Positions 1 to 7,281 of a stretch of DNA of 16,623 nucleotides are shown one piece after another. Below the pieces are notes generated by a model. It was not told the DNA's origin, did no database searches, and saw only the letters and a list, made by a program, of their open reading frames with translations. The first letter of the stretch is position 1, and each line of letters begins with the position of its first letter. Made by a program: the position numbers and the translations under genes. This DNA comes from Methanomicrobiales archaeon (GTDB lineage Archaea > Halobacteriota > Methanomicrobia > Methanomicrobiales > Methanomicrobiaceae): NCBI GenBank assembly GCA_012523385.1, contig JAAYIO010000057.1, positions 1-16,623 of the forward strand. The letters are read 5' to 3'.

Positions 1-218
1 ACCTCAGCATCACGTGAGAATATGATATGAGAACCTCCGTCATCAAACGTAAATCCATGTTCTGTATGGGAACGGCAGAGCCCCCCGTATGTGTCTTCAC
101 GCTCCAGAATGACTACATCTTCACCCTGCTGGGAAAGGAGTCTTGCAAGCGTGACACCGGTAAGTCCGCCACCGATTATCGCTGTCGTCACAATAGCAAT
201 AGTATGCCGCCGAGACAT
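1..218 (-). CDS. FAD/NAD(P)-binding oxidoreductase, amine-oxidase-like (N-terminal fragment)
   Basis: Translating the minus strand from the ATG at 218 gives 72 open codons that run off the window edge. The fragment contains a dinucleotide-binding Rossmann start, AIIGGGLTGVTLARLL, then VVILEREDTYGGLCRS and a segment FDDGGSHII. This order (GxGxxG, acidic residue ending strand 2, GGLCRS) is typical of FAD-dependent amine oxidase, protoporphyrinogen oxidase or UDP-galactopyranose-mutase-like flavoproteins. The substrate cannot be told from the fragment. The symporter stop lies 18 bp upstream, so the two are probably co-transcribed. No SD is seen before the ATG. A GTG at 191 would begin the protein immediately before the Rossmann strand (MTTAIIGGG) and is an alternative start. 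Confidence 0.8.
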   Translation of the reverse strand, partial: MSRRHTIAIVTTAIIGGGLTGVTLARLLSQQGEDVVILEREDTYGGLCRSHTEHGFTFDDGGSHIIFSRDAE

Positions 219-236
219 AAAAAAGGCAGGGAAAAA

Positions 237-1751
237 TTATTTTGGCTGAATGAATGGTCCGGTCAGAGTAGCATCCAGCACTTCTTCACTGTTCTTCGGG
301 GTCAGGAGGCTGAATACGACCATTGCAGCAATTGCAAGAGCAAGTGCATAGATACTGAAATGCATCGGAAGTGGTGCCACAAACTGGTGGTAATAGCCAA
401 AGATGGCGGATCCAATGAGCCCTGCTACCATACTCCCGATGGCACCGGCGCTATTTGCCCGCCGCCAATAGAGTGCGGCTAAGAGTGGAACGGCAAAGGT
501 TGCAAGCATAACGCCGATTCCCATCCAGATAAGCCATGCAAGCATCTCAGGCGGATTTATCGCAAGATAAAGTGACACAACCGCTGCAATGATTACACAA
601 ATTTGACTCACTTTCAGCACTTCACGGTCAGATGCTTTTGGCTTTAAGAGATTCCGGTAGACATCCCAGGAAAACAGGGTGCCGATAGTAAGCATCAACC
701 GGTCTGTCGTTGACATCACTGCCGCAAGCACAATCACGGCAAAGACTGCCCAGATCATTACGTTTGGCATGGCATACTCTACCCCATACATGAACGCAAA
801 ATCCTGTGCATTCACGGCATCAGGCAGTATCAGTTTTCCCTCCTCAACCAATGTCCGCACCGCGAATCCGGTAAACTTTACCAACAACATCACGACGAGA
901 TAAATGCTAAATGCCACTAAGGGAGACCAGCGGAAGAATTTGGTCTCTTTTGCAGCGAGAATGTTATTTATTACATGCGGGGCACAGGCAAGACCTACTA
1001 TCAGAAGTACACCAAATGAAAACAAAAATTCAGGTGTACAGTAAGCATATGCTGCGTATGCCGACGGGTAGAAAGGCTGCACCATATTCGGATCAATCGA
1101 TGCGAGCACTTCGTTAATTTGAGTCAAACCTCCGGCAGAGATGATGACCATGGGTGCCATGATGATCACCCCTCCAATCAGAATGATACCCTGAATCAGT
1201 GTGGTCCATGACACTGCGTACATCCCGCCAATAACGGTGTATATTGTAATAATAACGGCTGATATAATGAGCGCGGTAATATGCGGAATATGAAAGAGCC
1301 AGACTAAAACAAGGCTGATTGCAGTGTACTGACCGACAAGGTAGATAAGAGATACTACAATCCCTGACACCGCAGCAAGCCCCCGTACGGTCCGCGGGCT
1401 TTCAAAGCGGTGAGCAAGGTAGTCCTCGACAGTCATATAGCCGGTTTTTCTCGAGACCGTATGCAGTTTTGCGCCAAAGACAACGATCGCAAAGGATGCG
1501 GCCAGCGGGACAAAAATCTGTTCCCAGATACCCGGCCATCCGGATAAATAACCAAATCCACTGACGCCCACAAGCGTCATTCCGGAACAGACCGATGCCA
1601 CCATTAAAATGGTGAAGACCCAGAACCCGAGAGAACGACCCGCAAGAATGTAATCCTCAGTATTATGAATCTTCTTTGAGGCCCATCCTCCGATACCGAT
1701 GAGCATGATGCCGTACAAGGCAATTATGCCAATCGTAACAAGATCAGACAT
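237..1751 (-). CDS. Sodium:solute symporter (SSS family)
   Basis: A 504-residue polytopic membrane protein that should carry a small solute into the cell with Na+. Its length and about 13 hydrophobic spans match the SSS (PutP/PanF/ActP) family. Family landmarks seen are YILAGRSLGFW near residues 34-44, GGMYAVSWTTLIQG at about 175-188, and MSTTDRLML at about 346-354, which corresponds to the Ser/Thr-rich stretch contributing the second sodium site. The frame stays open to 1817, but the ATG at 1751 is chosen because GAGGGGAT, a near match to the archaeal SD consensus, precedes it by 7 bases. The hydrophobic N-terminus (MSDLVTIGIIALYGIML) then starts correctly. The start overlaps the end of a 37-residue membrane protein gene by 8 bp, which suggests translational coupling. 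The substrate is not evident; pantothenate, proline or acetate cannot be separated by eye. Confidence 0.92.
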   Translation of the reverse strand: MSDLVTIGIIALYGIMLIGIGGWASKKIHNTEDYILAGRSLGFWVFTILMVASVCSGMTLVGVSGFGYLSGWPGIWEQIFVPLAASFAIVVFGAKLHTVSRKTGYMTVEDYLAHRFESPRTVRGLAAVSGIVVSLIYLVGQYTAISLVLVWLFHIPHITALIISAVIITIYTVIGGMYAVSWTTLIQGIILIGGVIIMAPMVIISAGGLTQINEVLASIDPNMVQPFYPSAYAAYAYCTPEFLFSFGVLLIVGLACAPHVINNILAAKETKFFRWSPLVAFSIYLVVMLLVKFTGFAVRTLVEEGKLILPDAVNAQDFAFMYGVEYAMPNVMIWAVFAVIVLAAVMSTTDRLMLTIGTLFSWDVYRNLLKPKASDREVLKVSQICVIIAAVVSLYLAINPPEMLAWLIWMGIGVMLATFAVPLLAALYWRRANSAGAIGSMVAGLIGSAIFGYYHQFVAPLPMHFSIYALALAIAAMVVFSLLTPKNSEEVLDATLTGPFIQPK

Positions 1752-1857
1752 CGGGCTCATCCCCTCTGAAGTGCAAACCCCACCAGATGAGGAGTGCATA
1801 AGAAACTGCAAGGCCACAGCCCACAGACACTATCGTTATTAGCGGTAATCCAAACAT
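1744..1857 (-). CDS. Small single-span membrane protein, probable symporter accessory subunit
   Basis: A 37-codon frame beginning MFGLPLITIVSVGCGLAVSY, with one hydrophobic segment of about 24 residues ending in LIWWGL, then a short charged tail HFRGDEPDV. Its TGA lies inside the first codons of the downstream symporter (shared ATGTCTGA, 8-bp overlap). Very small membrane proteins encoded just ahead of SSS transporters are known in archaea and bacteria and are annotated as symporter small accessory proteins. The hydrophobic span, the W-rich end, the charged tail and the coupled position fit that class. There is no SD, but a TATA-like TTATATGTT lies about 30 bases upstream, so the transcript may be leaderless. 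That this is a translated gene is inferred from context and composition. Confidence 0.68.
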   Translation of the reverse strand: MFGLPLITIVSVGCGLAVSYALLIWWGLHFRGDEPDV

Positions 1858-1883
1858 ATTGCTATGATACTGTGTAGCATGCT

Positions 1884-1892
1884 AACATATAA
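1884..1892 (-). promoter_or_regulatory. Possible TATA box for the small protein-symporter operon
   Basis: The minus strand reads TTATATGTT about 27 bases before the ATG at 1857. With archaeal spacing of about 25 bases from TATA box to start site, transcription would begin nearly at the ATG, which agrees with the missing SD. No convincing BRE precedes it, so the call is tentative. Confidence 0.35.
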
Positions 1893-1931
1893 CACGATCG
1901 ATATTCTCAGATTTGACGGTTGGTTCATGCC

Positions 1932-1944
1932 AAAAAAAGAAAAA
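1932..1944 (-). terminator. Oligo-T terminator after ilvN
   Basis: Directly after the ilvN stop (TAATAA) the minus strand carries TTTTCTTTTTTT without a strong hairpin. This is the usual form of intrinsic termination in euryarchaea. It separates the branched-chain amino acid operon from the symporter unit. Confidence 0.6.
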
Positions 1945-1948
1945 TTTA

Positions 1949-2452
1949 TTATTTTTTCGGGGAAATTGTCTTTGAACCGCGCGGCATCGCAATCTTTCCG
2001 GTTCGCACCAGTTCTTTGATACCATACGGGCAAAGTAATTGAACCAGTGCATCAATCTTACTCGTATCACCCGTCATTTCAAGAATGACCGACCGCGTTC
2101 CGACATCGATGATGCGTGCACGGAAATTATCTGCAAGCTGCATTACTTCAGCACGCGATGCACCGGGTTCCGCCGCGACCTTAATAAGAGCAATTTCACG
2201 GGCCACGTGTTCTGTATCAGTGATGTCAATCACCTTGATCACATTGATGAGTTTATTCAGCTGTTTTTTCACCTGCTCAATAATCTCATCATCTGCAATC
2301 ACCACAGCAGTAATTCTGCTCATCCCGGGCTCTTCGCAGGTTCCTACGGCAAGACTTTCAATGTTAAAACCCCGGCGGGTGAAAAGACCTGCCACACGGG
2401 AGAGGACACCCGGACGGTTCTCTACCAGAATCGAGATGGTATGGGATTTCAT
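1949..2452 (-). CDS. ilvN: Acetolactate synthase small (regulatory) subunit
   Basis: A 167-residue protein of the normal length for the regulatory subunit of acetohydroxyacid synthase, which binds the catalytic IlvB chain, raises its activity and confers feedback inhibition by branched-chain amino acids. Residues 4-75 form an ACT domain with the signature ENRPGVLSRVAGLFTRRGFN at 11-30. The remainder (about 80-160) is the conserved C-terminal domain, with EPGASRAEV and a variant of the usual DVG-S-ILE strand. The ATG overlaps the ilvB stop as ATGA, and a strong GGAGG lies inside the end of ilvB (complement 2460-2464). Production is therefore coupled to that of its partner. An oligo-T stop follows. 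Confidence 0.96.
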   Translation of the reverse strand: MKSHTISILVENRPGVLSRVAGLFTRRGFNIESLAVGTCEEPGMSRITAVVIADDEIIEQVKKQLNKLINVIKVIDITDTEHVAREIALIKVAAEPGASRAEVMQLADNFRARIIDVGTRSVILEMTGDTSKIDALVQLLCPYGIKELVRTGKIAMPRGSKTISPKK

Positions 2453-4128
2453 CTCTTATCCTCCAAAATCATCTCATTGATGGCAGCACCTGCCGGAACC
2501 ATTGGCATCACATTTTCTTCGCGCTCAATTCTGAAGTCAAGCAAAAACGGCCCGTCATAGTCAAGTGACTGCTGGATTGCATCCTTGACATCTGCAGGGT
2601 CGGTGACACAGATGCCCGGCACACCGTATGCCTTTGCAATCGCCACAAAATCAACCGCAGACATTTCGGTATAGGAATACCGCCGGTCATAGAACAGTTC
2701 CTGCCACTGACGCACCATCCCGAGGTACTGGTTGTTCAGGATCATGATCTTTACCGGAATATTGAACTGAACAACGGTTGCAAGCTCCTGAATATTCATC
2801 TGGATACTCCCATCCCCTGCAATGTCAACAACCGTCTTATCGGGACAGGCCATACTGGCGCCGATTGCTGCAGGGAAACCGTATCCCATGGTGCCAAGAC
2901 CACCTGATGTAATCCACTGACGCGGACGCGAAAATGCATAATACTGTGCGGCCCACATCTGATTCTGGCCCACCTCTGTCACGATAACGCCTTCATCACC
3001 GAGAATATCAGAGAGTGTTTTAACGACAAACTGAGGGAGTAGAAGACCGTTATCTTTTCCTCCTGAGGGTATGGATTGCTGTTTCCATACAGCAAGTCGG
3101 TCGTTCCATGAACCCCCGACCCGATTTTCCGTCAGTTTCAGATTTATCTCTGTTAAGACCTGCTTTACATCCCCTACAATGGGGAGAGTGACCGGCTTAT
3201 TTTTACCAATCTCAGCAGGGTCAATATCGATATGGATGATCTGTGCATTTGGGGCAAAGGATTCGAGTCTTCCTGTTACGCGGTCATCAAACCGTGCACC
3301 GACTGCGATGAGAAGATCACACTCCGTTACGGCATAGTTTGCACTCTGCGTTCCATGCATCCCCAGCATACCAAGGTTCATGGGATGGTGGGCGGGAATA
3401 GCTCCAAGCGCCATCAAAGTGGTGGTGACAGGAATCATCTGGGTCTCTGCAAGACGTATCAATTCTGCACTACCACCGGACGCGATCACACCGCCTCCTG
3501 CATAGATAACCGGCCGTTCTGCAGCCGTTATCATACTGACCGCTCTTTCAATCTGTTTCGGGTGCCCCTGCACTGTTGGCTGATATCCCCGTATCACTAT
3601 TTTATCGGGAACAGGTTCTGTATCAGCGACAAGGTCGGTCTGTACATCCTTGGGCAGATCGATTAACACCGGCCCCATGCGTCCGGTACCTGCGATGTAG
3701 AAGGCTTCATGAACAATACTTCTAAGTTCACTTGCCTTATTCACCAGATAGCTGTGTTTGGTGATGGGAAGCGTAATCCCGGTGATGTCAGACTCCTGAA
3801 ATGCATCATTTCCCAGAAGGGTTGTGGGAACCTGTCCGGTAATTGCCACAAGCGGAACAGAATCCATATAGGCGGTGGCGATTCCTGTAACCAGATTACA
3901 GGCACCCGGCCCGGAGGTGGCGAGGCACACCCCGACTCTGCCGCTTGCCCGGGCATATCCGTCTGCTGCGTGAACCGCTGCCTGTTCGTGGCGAACAAGA
4001 ATATGCCGGAGGGGGGAATCATATAATTCATCATATATCGGCAGAACGGTGCCGCCGGGGTAGCCAAAAATGGTGTCCACCCCTTCGTGCAGCAGGCTCT
4101 CAATAAGTATTTTAGCCCCGCTTTTCAT
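2449..4128 (-). CDS. ilvB: Acetolactate synthase large (catalytic) subunit
   Basis: A 559-residue ThDP enzyme that condenses two pyruvates to 2-acetolactate (valine, leucine) or pyruvate with 2-oxobutyrate to 2-aceto-2-hydroxybutyrate (isoleucine). The N-terminal PYR domain has FGYPGG at 21-26 and the cofactor-activating glutamate in RHEQAAVHAADGYARASG (E48). The middle FAD-type domain has GGGVIASGG near 211-219 and GARFDDRVTGRL near 277-287. The C-terminal PP domain has the Mg-ThDP motif GDGS (438-441) to NN (465-466). WQELFYDRRYS follows at about 475-485. Length and motifs are complete. The ATG has a GAGGG SD eight bases upstream, lying within the end of cimA (17-bp overlap). The 3' end overlaps ilvN by 4 bp. 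All three genes should be one transcript. Confidence 0.97.
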   Translation of the reverse strand: MKSGAKILIESLLHEGVDTIFGYPGGTVLPIYDELYDSPLRHILVRHEQAAVHAADGYARASGRVGVCLATSGPGACNLVTGIATAYMDSVPLVAITGQVPTTLLGNDAFQESDITGITLPITKHSYLVNKASELRSIVHEAFYIAGTGRMGPVLIDLPKDVQTDLVADTEPVPDKIVIRGYQPTVQGHPKQIERAVSMITAAERPVIYAGGGVIASGGSAELIRLAETQMIPVTTTLMALGAIPAHHPMNLGMLGMHGTQSANYAVTECDLLIAVGARFDDRVTGRLESFAPNAQIIHIDIDPAEIGKNKPVTLPIVGDVKQVLTEINLKLTENRVGGSWNDRLAVWKQQSIPSGGKDNGLLLPQFVVKTLSDILGDEGVIVTEVGQNQMWAAQYYAFSRPRQWITSGGLGTMGYGFPAAIGASMACPDKTVVDIAGDGSIQMNIQELATVVQFNIPVKIMILNNQYLGMVRQWQELFYDRRYSYTEMSAVDFVAIAKAYGVPGICVTDPADVKDAIQQSLDYDGPFLLDFRIEREENVMPMVPAGAAINEMILEDKR

Positions 4129-5614
4129 TTTCTTCCCTCATTAATAGGTTCATCCCGGAAATTACAGCTTCAACACTTGCGGTAATAATGTCTGTTCGAG
4201 CGCCCCGGGAGGTAATTACTTTACCGCCCTTCCTCAATTTAACGGTTACATCTACCAGTGCATCTGCACCTCCGGTGATCGCATCCACATGAAAGTCCTC
4301 AAGGCGGATATCTGCTACATCGGAGACCAAATCCTGCAATGCCTTAATGACTGCATCAACCGGCCCGTTCCCGGTAGCAGCACCGGTCTTCTCGACACCG
4401 TTCACTACCATCGTTACGGAGGCAGTAGGAATTGAACGGTTGCCGGAGACCACAGAGAACTGACGCATACTGATCACCGGAGCACATACCAGTAAGAGAA
4501 CTGTATCTGCTATCGCCATCAGGTCTGCATCTGTTACCCGCTTTCCTTCCTCTCCGAGTTTCTTTACCCGTGAGAGGATTCCTGCGAGCTGTTCGGATGT
4601 TACAGTATACCCTAACTCTGTTAAAGAAGCCTCAACAGAGGCACTTCCGGAGTGCTTACCAAGCACTATCCTCCGGGTTCTTCCAACCATCTCCGGCGGC
4701 ACAGGCTCATACGTCCGTGCGTTCCTGAGCACCCCGTGTGCATGAATCCCACTCTCGTGGGTAAATGCCATGGAACCAACAATGGCCTTGTTTGCCGCAA
4801 GATCAATGCCCGTATGGCGTGACACAAGGGTTGAAAGCGCGTATATCTTCTCCATCTTAATGCCGGTAGGCTTTTCATACAGCACTTCAAGCGACATCAC
4901 GACCTCTTCAAACGGCGTATTGCCTGCACGCTCACCCAGACCGTTCACGGTTGTATGCGCACATGATGCACCAGATTTTAGCGCGGTGATGGTGTTTGCA
5001 AGGGCAAACCCCAGATCATTATGGCAATGAATACTGAGAGGTGCAATACGTGTTAACGGAGGGACATACTCCGCCGTCTTTTCCGGTGTTAAAATCCCCA
5101 CGGTATCGCAGAAACAGAGTCTATCTGCTCCATGGGCAACACCATCAGTAAACAGATGATTAAGAAATGTTTGATCCGCACGGGAGGCATCCTCGCCGGA
5201 TAGTTCAACCACAAGCCCCCGCTCTTTAGCATACTCAACGGCAGACATTGCCATCGTATATACCTGCTCACGGGTCTTGCGCATTTTTTCTATTATATGC
5301 AGATCGCTCACCGGAACTACGAGGTGAACGGAATCAGCTCCTGCATCTGCTGCAAGGTCAATATCATACGGAAGTGCCCGCACATAGGTGCAACACTCCG
5401 TTCCAAGACCTGCATCAGATATCAACCGGATTGCGGTAAGCTCTCCTTCTGAGGCGGCAGCTGAACCTGCTTCTATAACATGTACTCCAATATCAGACAA
5501 CGCACACGCGATCTCAAACTTTTGCTCAGGAGTCAGCGTGACACCCGGTGTCTGCTCACCATCCCTTAGGGTAGTGTCAAAAAAACGGGGCTTATCGACA
5601 AATAAAACGACCAC
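4112..5614 (-). CDS. cimA: Citramalate synthase / 2-isopropylmalate synthase family protein
   Basis: A 500-residue Claisen-condensing enzyme of the DRE-TIM metallolyase family, joining acetyl-CoA to a 2-oxoacid. The TIM barrel shows FDTTLRDGEQTPGV at 12-25, the metal-binding HCHND at 196-200 and NGLGERAGN at 224-232. From about residue 375 it carries the C-terminal LeuA regulatory (dimer) domain that binds the feedback amino acid. Methanogens have three paralogues (LeuA, CimA, AksA). The segments VIEAGSAAASEGE and VRALPYDID...SVHLVVPVSDLH resemble the citramalate synthase I recall from Methanocaldococcus (pyruvate as acceptor, threonine-independent isoleucine route) more than LeuA. The adjacent ilvBN supports that choice, but LeuA cannot be excluded. 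The start is GTG at 5614, the only sensible one ahead of the conserved FDTTLRDGE. It overlaps ilvB by 17 bp. Confidence 0.85.
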   Translation of the reverse strand: MVVLFVDKPRFFDTTLRDGEQTPGVTLTPEQKFEIACALSDIGVHVIEAGSAAASEGELTAIRLISDAGLGTECCTYVRALPYDIDLAADAGADSVHLVVPVSDLHIIEKMRKTREQVYTMAMSAVEYAKERGLVVELSGEDASRADQTFLNHLFTDGVAHGADRLCFCDTVGILTPEKTAEYVPPLTRIAPLSIHCHNDLGFALANTITALKSGASCAHTTVNGLGERAGNTPFEEVVMSLEVLYEKPTGIKMEKIYALSTLVSRHTGIDLAANKAIVGSMAFTHESGIHAHGVLRNARTYEPVPPEMVGRTRRIVLGKHSGSASVEASLTELGYTVTSEQLAGILSRVKKLGEEGKRVTDADLMAIADTVLLLVCAPVISMRQFSVVSGNRSIPTASVTMVVNGVEKTGAATGNGPVDAVIKALQDLVSDVADIRLEDFHVDAITGGADALVDVTVKLRKGGKVITSRGARTDIITASVEAVISGMNLLMREENEKRG

Positions 5615-5654
5615 TCATAGGTAATACACCCATTCAGGTATTTATCTGAATCTG

Positions 5655-5666
5655 ATATAATCTTTT
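5655..5666 (-). promoter_or_regulatory. TATA box with BRE ahead of the cimA-ilvBN operon
   Basis: The minus strand reads AAAAGATTATATC: an A-rich BRE followed by TTATAT. It lies about 45 bases before the GTG start of cimA, which would leave a leader of roughly 20 bases. It sits between the purH stop and cimA, so the operon need not depend on read-through from purH. Confidence 0.55.
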
Positions 5667-5694
5667 GCTATATTCCAATTCGAGAAAAAGAGAA

Positions 5695-7182
5695 TTAATG
5701 TCTGAAATGCCGGACGCCGGTAAAGATCATGGCTATATTCAGACGGTTTGCCGCATCAATCACTTCCTGATCCCGGATGGAACCGCCCGGCTGAATCAGT
5801 GCGGTTGCACCCGCCTTTGCTGCTTCTTCGAGCGCATCAGGGAATGGCAAAAATGCATCAGATGCAACAGCGGTGCCTTCAAGAGAAAACAGGGCTTTAT
5901 CGACTGCAATCTTTGCGGCATCAACACGACTCATCTGACCTGCCCCGATACCAATGGTGGCGGTGGCGTCTGCAAAGATCATGGTATTGCTTTTTGTGTG
6001 CTGACAGACCTTCCACGCCATCTTCATTGCATCAAACTCTCCGGCGGTTGGTTCACGCTCACTCACCACACTCCAGTTGTCGGTGATAGATTCGGGAGAT
6101 ACCTGAATAAGGGCCCCTCCACTGATGGAGCGGACATAGGGTGCATGCTCAATCTCCGGTATGACAAGCATCCGCATGTTCTCTTTTCTTTTCATGATCT
6201 CGCGTGCAGAGTCGGTATATCCCGGTGCAATGACGACCTCGACAAAGGTTGAAGCGAGTTCTTCTGCGACATCATCTTCTACGACACGATTTAAGGCAAC
6301 GACTGAACCGTATGCTGATACGGGGTCTGTGTCACGGGCACGGAGATATGCGGAAAGGAGGGCATCTCCTGTTGCAGCACCACAGGGGTTGTTATGTTTT
6401 ACAATGACTGCGGCGGGCGTATCAAATTCGCGCAGAAGGGCAGTTGCTGCATCTGCATCAAGGTAATTGTTATAGGACATCTGTTTGCCCTGAAGCGATA
6501 TCTGCCCTGCAATGCCACTATTGCCATAGACTGCCGCTTTCTGGTGGGGATTTTCACCATAGCGGAGTTCACGGCCGTTTTTCAGCTGGAAGGTATAAAC
6601 CTCGGGGAACTCCTGATCAATACGGTATAGATAATTGGATATTGCCGCATCGTACGATGCGGTTCGTGCAAAGACTTTCCGTGCAAGGTAAAGGCGGTCT
6701 TGTTCTGACAGGCCTCCTTCTTTTATTTGTTTCATTATTTTCGGATAATCCGATGGCTCAATTATGACAGCGACATCATGGAAGTTCTTTGCAGCAGAAC
6801 GGATCATTGCCGGGCCGCCAATATCGATAAATTCAATGAGTTCAGGAAGAGTGAGGTTCTTTTTTGCCATCTCTTCAAAGGGATAGAGGTTAACGACAAG
6901 GAGATCAATTGGCCCGATACCCTGCTCGAGCATCACCTGTTCGTCTTTCCCTCTCCTGCCCAAAAGTCCGCCATGAATCTTTGGATGCAGGGTTTTTACT
7001 CTCCCGTCCATCATCTCAGGAGAACCGGTATACGCAGATACTTCTGTAAATGGAATCCCTGCTTCTGCAAGGGCCTTTCCTGTCCCTCCTGAACTTAGAA
7101 TTGCAATGTTTGACTCAGACAGGAACCGGGCAAGTTCAATAATCCCCGTCTTGTCCCACACAGAAAGAAGTGCAGTTTTCAT
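5695..7182 (-). CDS. purH: Bifunctional AICAR transformylase / IMP cyclohydrolase
   Basis: A 495-residue enzyme for the last two steps of IMP synthesis: formylation of AICAR, then ring closure. The N-terminal MGS-fold cyclohydrolase domain has SVWDKTGIIELA, SSGGTGKAL (30-38) and MMDGRVKTLHPKIHGGLL (57-74). The transformylase domain has RYGENPHQ (207-214), the catalytic Lys-His pair in VKHNNPCGAA (K262, H263), GIGAGQMSRVDAA (411-423), SDAFLPFPD and the terminal FTGVRHFRH. All key motifs are intact and the length is close to the bacterial enzyme. The ATG at 7182 is preferred to an in-frame TTG two codons earlier; neither has an SD. Only a weak T5 run follows the stop. Many archaea use the unrelated PurP and PurO instead, so a full bacterial-type PurH is notable. 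Confidence 0.96.
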   Translation of the reverse strand: MKTALLSVWDKTGIIELARFLSESNIAILSSGGTGKALAEAGIPFTEVSAYTGSPEMMDGRVKTLHPKIHGGLLGRRGKDEQVMLEQGIGPIDLLVVNLYPFEEMAKKNLTLPELIEFIDIGGPAMIRSAAKNFHDVAVIIEPSDYPKIMKQIKEGGLSEQDRLYLARKVFARTASYDAAISNYLYRIDQEFPEVYTFQLKNGRELRYGENPHQKAAVYGNSGIAGQISLQGKQMSYNNYLDADAATALLREFDTPAAVIVKHNNPCGAATGDALLSAYLRARDTDPVSAYGSVVALNRVVEDDVAEELASTFVEVVIAPGYTDSAREIMKRKENMRMLVIPEIEHAPYVRSISGGALIQVSPESITDNWSVVSEREPTAGEFDAMKMAWKVCQHTKSNTMIFADATATIGIGAGQMSRVDAAKIAVDKALFSLEGTAVASDAFLPFPDALEEAAKAGATALIQPGGSIRDQEVIDAANRLNIAMIFTGVRHFRH

Positions 7183-7281
7183 GGGCAAACTATCGGCGTA
7201 AGATAAGAAAAAACTAATGACCTGTGTCAGTACCTATAACACGTATTTTTTGCGTGAGAACACCATACATTATACCATTGT
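7183..7281. promoter_or_regulatory. Divergent intergenic region between purH and the PAPS-reductase-like gene
   Basis: Two genes are transcribed outwards from these 99 bases, and neither start has an SD. A TATA-like CCTATAAC at about 7233-7240 is the best plus-strand candidate, some 45 bases before the ATG at 7282. Its complement GTTATAGG could serve purH, about 50 bases from its ATG. No inverted repeat stands out. Confidence 0.35.

Noticed and set aside
27..482. A 151-codon open frame on the plus strand over the oxidoreductase and symporter 3' ends
   Set aside because: It is antisense to two frames with clear family motifs, has no recognisable protein features and reads as low-quality composition.
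1752..1817. N-terminal 22-residue extension of the symporter
   Set aside because: The ATG at 1751 has a near-consensus SD and the extension is the out-of-frame coding of the small membrane protein.
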